From: Bacilli bacterium
GTDB taxonomy: Bacteria > Bacillota_I > Bacilli_A > RF39 > UBA660
Reading direction: 5' to 3'
Assembly (NCBI GenBank): GCA_016296185.1
Contig: JAEDJT010000056.1
Location: forward strand, 1-7,517
Length of the DNA stretch: 7,517 nucleotides
A program made the translations under genes and the position numbers. How positions within the stretch are numbered: the stretch's first letter is position 1; each line of letters begins with the position of its first letter. Under the pieces are notes generated by a model, which was not told where the DNA came from, searched no databases, and saw only the letters and a program-made list of their open reading frames with translations. This document shows positions 6,418 through 7,517 of this stretch, in pieces.

Positions 6418-7517
6418 TTAAAATGGTATATCATTCTTTTTATTTTCTTTCTTAATTATTTCTGATTCAGCATATTTTAATAAGAAACAAGGTTTTTTCT
6501 TGTATTCATCCCATCCTATTTCTACTATTAAATCAGCTTTAATCTTAGGTCTACCGAATTTCTGTTCTCCTTCATGTAAGAAAGTTTCTCTAAATACTTT
6601 AGAACAAAATTCTTTTTTACATTCTATATCTCCAATTTTAAATACCATAAGTGTAGCATAAGGAACTCTTACTTTAGCTGTATCTATTTCAACATCTTTA
6701 ATAAGGAATAATGGTTTAGGGCAATATGAATTCCATATCATTTTTAGATTATATATTTCTTCCATATCTTTTAATCTTATATTTTCATCTACTTCACAAT
6801 CAACATCTATTCCTGTTTCAAGAACTTCAACATCTTCCATAGCTCTATCTATTCTTTTCTTTATTCTTCTAATATCCTTATATTCTGCTTCTATACCAGC
6901 TGAACCTTTATGTCCTTTAACTGTAAGTATTTCAGTAGATTCTAATATTGATTTAAAATCTTCTATACCATAAGTTCTCATACTTCCTGTTATTCTATCT
7001 TTTTTAGTTGAAACAGATAATAATACTACTGGTTTTTTATATGTATCAACTAAATTAGTAGCAATTAACCCAGTAATTCTTTTGTCTACTAGTTTTCCTT
7101 CTTCATCTATTATAGTTATTACTTTACTATCATTTAAATTATTTTCTTCTATATATTTTTTGCAAAGTTTAATACAATCTTTTTTCTTATTATCTTGTTT
7201 TTGTTTAATGCTTTTAGATATTCTAACCATTGCTTCTTGTAAAGTTTGTTCCACTTCTTTACCTTCAGGATTATTTTTACTTTTTCTAGGTTTATATACT
7301 ACTGTTTCTTCTTCTCCAACCATAGCTCTAAATAAGTCTCTATTTTCATCTACTGTACCAAATCTAGTAACTGCATTAATTATATTAGATAAATTAAAAC
7401 TTATTATCTCAGGAGTTAAATCATCTAAATCAAATTCTTTTAATGCTTCTTTAAAGAATTGATTATGGATATTTCTTAGTCCTTTATGAACTAAATATCT
7501 TAATTCTTTATCTTGTA
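6418..7517 (-). CDS. recJ: RecJ-like DHH-family single-strand exonuclease (C-terminal part)
   Basis: The reading frame stays open to the right edge, so the N-terminus with the DHH catalytic motifs is outside the window; 365 residues are visible (numbered here from the first full codon). RecJ degrades ssDNA 5' to 3' in repair and recombination. Visible family marks are NIINAVTRFG (44-53), matching the RecJ NA-x2-R-x-G motif; a DHHA1 domain with GLIATNLV (149-156), GSMRTYG (177-183) and KGHKGSAG (200-207, the family's GGH motif); and KPLFLIKDVEI (267-277) at the start of the OB-like domain. The ATG at 7323 is an internal Met: it has no ribosome site, and conserved sequence precedes it. The protein ends in NDIPF, like the tip of SSB proteins. 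It is co-transcribed with the methyltransferase and the 152-residue gene. Exact substrate is inferred from family; the catalytic residues cannot be checked here. Confidence 0.9.
   Translation of the reverse strand, partial: QDKELRYLVHKGLRNIHNQFFKEALKEFDLDDLTPEIISFNLSNIINAVTRFGTVDENRDLFRAMVGEEETVVYKPRKSKNNPEGKEVEQTLQEAMVRISKSIKQKQDNKKKDCIKLCKKYIEENNLNDSKVITIIDEEGKLVDKRITGLIATNLVDTYKKPVVLLSVSTKKDRITGSMRTYGIEDFKSILESTEILTVKGHKGSAGIEAEYKDIRRIKKRIDRAMEDVEVLETGIDVDCEVDENIRLKDMEEIYNLKMIWNSYCPKPLFLIKDVEIDTAKVRVPYATLMVFKIGDIECKKEFCSKVFRETFLHEGEQKFGRPKIKADLIVEIGWDEYKKKPCFLLKYAESEIIKKENKKNDIPF

Noticed and set aside
7321..7323. ATG as the start of the recJ-like gene
   Set aside because: No Shine-Dalgarno site precedes it, and the frame upstream is open to the window edge and carries the RecJ NIINAVTRFG region.
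7082..7462. Plus-strand open frame of 126 codons antisense to the recJ-like gene
   Set aside because: Its product is low-complexity Ser/Leu/Phe/Ile-rich, as expected from the reverse of AT-rich coding DNA, and the minus strand carries clear RecJ motifs through the same bases.
1..7517. tRNA genes, CRISPR arrays, transposases or attachment sites
   Set aside because: I saw no cloverleaf-type sequence, spaced repeats, transposase motifs or paired direct repeats; coding genes and short regulatory gaps account for the window.

Overview
This is a strongly AT-rich window with every convincing gene on the minus strand. Genes are tightly packed, and Gly-rich Shine-Dalgarno sites (AGGAGG-like) and near-consensus sigma-A type promoters are visible. 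Gene content is a stand-alone replicative polymerase, a RecJ-type exonuclease and a small orphan adenine methyltransferase, with AUA/AGA-rich codon use. This points to a bacteriophage or prophage of a low-GC Gram-positive host (Clostridia/Bacilli). A RecJ homologue near a DnaE-like polymerase recalls the replication region of Bacillus phage SPbeta (YorK/YorL), but that comparison is from memory, not from a search.

Layout, in the direction of transcription (right to left). The first operon runs from the right edge to 5441: the C-terminal part of a RecJ-like DHH exonuclease, a short adenine-methyltransferase-like gene, and an unrecognised 152-residue gene, with 12-nt and 1-nt-overlap junctions. 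It ends in an 11-bp hairpin terminator (5409-5435). A promoter lies directly beyond that hairpin (5375-5407) and drives a complete DNA polymerase III alpha subunit (5346-2080, GTG start). Its stop codon sits inside a second hairpin (2065-2086), again followed directly by a promoter (2033-2065). The two promoters match at 28 of 33 positions. The second one makes a leader of about 137 nt that contains an 11-codon leader ORF. The last gene (1893-1) encodes a 630-residue protein joining a zinc finger and a degenerate HNH/AP2-like segment to a complete CPSF/RNase J-type beta-CASP metallo-nuclease.

How the parts may work together: the polymerase copies phage DNA, the RecJ-like nuclease processes ssDNA ends, and the methyltransferase may mark phage DNA. 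The beta-CASP protein is most likely an RNA nuclease, so it may act in RNA turnover rather than replication. Its own promoter and long leader suggest separate, possibly translational, control. The most unusual items are the zinc-finger/HNH-like/beta-CASP fusion, its leader, the repeated terminator-promoter units, and an SSB-tail-like DIPF end on the RecJ homologue.
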